DNA from: Bursaphelenchus xylophilus
Taxonomy: Eukaryota; Nematoda; Chromadorea; Rhabditida; Aphelenchoididae
Reading direction: 5' to 3'
Assembly: GCA_904066235.2 (NCBI GenBank)
Contig: CAJFCV020000006.1
Location: 10,726,001 to 10,790,000, forward strand
DNA: 64,000 nt
The notes under the pieces were generated by a model that ran no database searches, was not told the DNA's origin, and worked only from the letters and a program-made list of their open reading frames with translations. The position numbers were made by a program, and so were the translations under genes. Shown piece by piece: positions 62,111 to 64,000 of this stretch; position 1 is the stretch's first letter, and every line of letters begins with the position of its first letter.

Positions 62111-63660
62111 AGGATCCGATAAATTTTTTTTTATTTGGCAAGCTGCGCCCTTGGTTTTGAAAATTTTATTGCAGAAAAAATATAAAAGGTGCACACAACG
62201 TATTTTAAAGATAATTTAGTAATTTTTAGTCAAAGTATCGATTCTTGAAATTTTTTGATTTGGCAGGCTGCGCCCTTGGTTTCGAATTTTTTTTTGACAA
62301 AAAGATATGAAAGGTGCACACAACGTATTTTACGTTAATTTAGCAAGTTTTAGTCGAAACATACGAATTGGATTTTTTGATTTGGCAGGCTGCGCCCTTG
62401 GCTTTGAAAATTTTTTGTAAAAAAAATATAAAAGGCGCAAGCAACGTATTTTACAGATAATTTAGAAATTTTTGGTTAAAACATGCGAATTGGAAATTTT
62501 TTTATTTGGCAGGCTGCGCCCTTGGTTTTTGAAAATTTCATAACGAAAAAAGATGACTGGCGGAGACAACGTATATTACAGCTAATTTAGCAATTTTTAT
62601 TCGAAACATCCGGATTCGAAATTTTTTATTTGGCAAGCTGCGCCCTGGGTTTTAAAATTTTTTGACAAAATTAAATTTTTCAACGGCAAGCAACGTATTT
62701 TACATTTAATTTAGTAATTTTTAGTTAAAACATACTAATTTGTTACAAAGAGTAATCAACGTATTTTACAGCTAATTTTGCGATTTTTATTCAAAGCATC
62801 CGGATTCGAAATTTTTTATTTGGCAGGCTGCGCCCTGGGTTTGAAAATTTTTTGATAAAATTAATCGCACAGTGAGGAACACCGTATTTTACTCTTCTTT
62901 TTATCTTTTTCAACCCGATTTTCTAGAATCGAAATTTTTGATTTGGCAGACTGCGCCCTAGGCTTAGCAGAGATTCCAAGCGGAAGACAAAAAAAATATT
63001 CATACAGGACATTGCCGTATTTTACAAATAATATTTCCGTGAAGATTTCTTATTTGAATTCCCCGAGTTTAATTTTGGCAGCTTGCGCCCTAGGTTTCGG
63101 GATTATTATGGATAAAAGAGTATATAAAAAATAAAGCAAAATGCAGATTGCGTATTTTACAACTGCTTCCATTATTTCATTCAAAATTTCAAAAATCACC
63201 GTTTTTGCAGTCTGCAGGCCGCGCCCTAGGTTCATGAAAATCGCAAAACGAATAAAACCAATAAATTTTAATAACATATATGTACATCAGAGCTCGTCTT
63301 GAGGCATTTCCAACATTTTTCGTTTTTATTTCATCGCTTTTTAGACTGGGCAGGCTGCGCCCTAGGTTCATGAAAATCCCAAAACAAAAAAAACCAAAAA
63401 CTTTTATGACATATATGTACATTAGGGTCCGTTTTGAGACATTTCCAACCTTTTTTTCGTTTTTATTTCATCGCTTTTTAGACTCGGCAGGTTGCGCCCT
63501 AACTTCAAGAAAATCGCAAAATGAATCAAACTAATAAATTTTATTAACGGATATGTAGAAAAAAACCCATTTAGAGGCATTTACAGCCTTTTTTCTTTTT
63601 ATTTCATCGCTTTTTAGACTCGGCAGGCTGCGCCCTACATTTTTCCAAAAACTCCAAAAG
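62110..63660. repeat. Tandem array, about twelve units of 122-137 bp, marked GGCAGGCTGCGCCCT
   Basis: Markers near 62137, 62262, 62384, 62507, 62629, 62821, 62945, 63079, 63214, 63348, 63485 and 63622. The left half has GGTTT-GAAAATTTTTTG, AAGGTGCACACAACGTATTT and TTTTAGTCGAAACAT; the right half has a different companion (TTTATTTCATCGCTTTTTAG), so two unit types share one marker. It ends about 190 bases from the stop of the Lys/Glu-rich gene. Confidence 0.88.
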
Positions 63661-63810
63661 CAGCGACAGAGATCGAAAAAACTGCTTTCAGCGTATTTTA
63701 CAAACATTTCAGAGTCGAAAAAAATCAACATCACATATTCTACATCCAAAAACAGGGCATCAATTTCAATTGGATGTCAAGTACAATATAATTTTCCTGC
63801 AAGTATCGAA

Positions 63811-63816
63811 TTTATT
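63811..63816 (-). terminator. AATAAA poly(A) signal of the Lys/Glu-rich gene
   Basis: AATAAA on the minus strand, about 31 bases past the TGA at 63847-63849; a normal position for a nematode gene with a short 3' UTR. Confidence 0.6.
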
Positions 63817-63846
63817 GCCTCCAAATGAACAGGACAGCCGGCCAGA

Positions 63847-64000
63847 TCACTTCTTGGCCGGCTTCTCGTCCTTCTTTTTCTCTTCCTTCTTCTCCTCCTT
63901 CTTCTTTTCGTCTTTTTCCTCCTTCTTCTCCTCTTTGGCCTCTTCCTTCTTCTCTTCCTCACCTTCCTCCTTCTTCTCTTCCTTCTTGTCCTCTTTTTTG
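63847..64000 (-). CDS. 3' end of a gene with a Lys/Glu-rich C-terminal tail
   Basis: The frame enters from the right edge and reads 50 residues to TGA, composed almost only of Lys and Glu with a few Asp, Ala and Gly (blocks such as KEEKKEEKDEKKKEEKKE), ending DEKPAKK. A charged tail of this type forms an extended helix or disordered segment and occurs in filament, chromatin and ribosome-associated proteins, so it does not identify the family. The codons are a mix of AAG/AAA and GAG/GAA, so it is not simple microsatellite drift. The other frame of the same DNA reads Arg/Lys only and is a shadow. The supporting facts are the clean stop and the AATAAA 31 bases beyond. Confidence 0.65.
   Translation of the reverse strand, partial: KKEDKKEEKKEEGEEEKKEEAKEEKKEEKDEKKKEEKKEEKKKDEKPAKK

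Overview
The window looks like nuclear DNA of a rhabditid-type nematode. Every gene I can model is split by introns with TTTCAG/TTTTAG acceptors. Each start codon sits 7-16 bases after such an acceptor, as expected for spliced-leader trans-splicing. One short stretch is rich in TTAGGC, the nematode telomere hexamer. The rest is AT-rich and heavily loaded with repeats. No bacterial, viral or rRNA sequence was seen, and no CRISPR array.

Four protein genes are supported, all on the minus strand. From right to left: (1) 63847-64000, the 3' end of a gene ending in a Lys/Glu-rich tail. (2) 25266-41372, a 15-exon LAP-family gene with 16 leucine-rich repeats and four PDZ domains, the architecture of Scribble, and the best let-413/scrib candidate. 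(3) 3380-11008, an 11-exon paralogue with 16 LRRs and one PDZ domain (about 1057 residues). (4) 214-2112, the first three coding exons of a mitochondrial ECHDC3-like crotonase-fold protein whose 3' end lies off the window. The two LAP genes are a head-to-tail tandem duplication: exon boundaries fall at the same coding positions (after codons 190 and 331) although the proteins have diverged. Scribble/LET-413 proteins act at the basolateral membrane and junctions of epithelia; the ECHDC3-like neighbour is probably unrelated in function.

Layout: 1-2.1 kb ECHDC3; 2.1-3.4 kb short spacer; 3.4-11.0 kb one-PDZ LAP gene; 11.0-25.3 kb gene-poor spacer with inverted-repeat elements, a GC-rich element with a second element nested inside, a tRNA-like relic, and a duplicated block carrying TTAGGC and a long hairpin; 25.3-41.4 kb four-PDZ LAP gene with tandem arrays in its introns; 41.4-63.8 kb a gene-free stretch tiled by tandem arrays (units mostly 120-175 bp, one of about 40 bp), separated by short GC-rich islands and one degenerate mariner/Tc1-like transposon.

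The most striking non-genic signal is a small vocabulary of short, often palindromic motifs that recur in unrelated repeat units: GTAAAATACG, GCACTGTGC, TTGCCTGAGGCAA, TTACCT-N6-AGGTAA, CGCGTTATGCAG, CGTCATNATGACG, GCCAATTTTGGCATTCTG and GGCAGGCTGCGCCCT. They occupy introns and spacers; I did not notice them in the modelled exons. All coordinates come from reading the sequence by eye; array ends are approximate.
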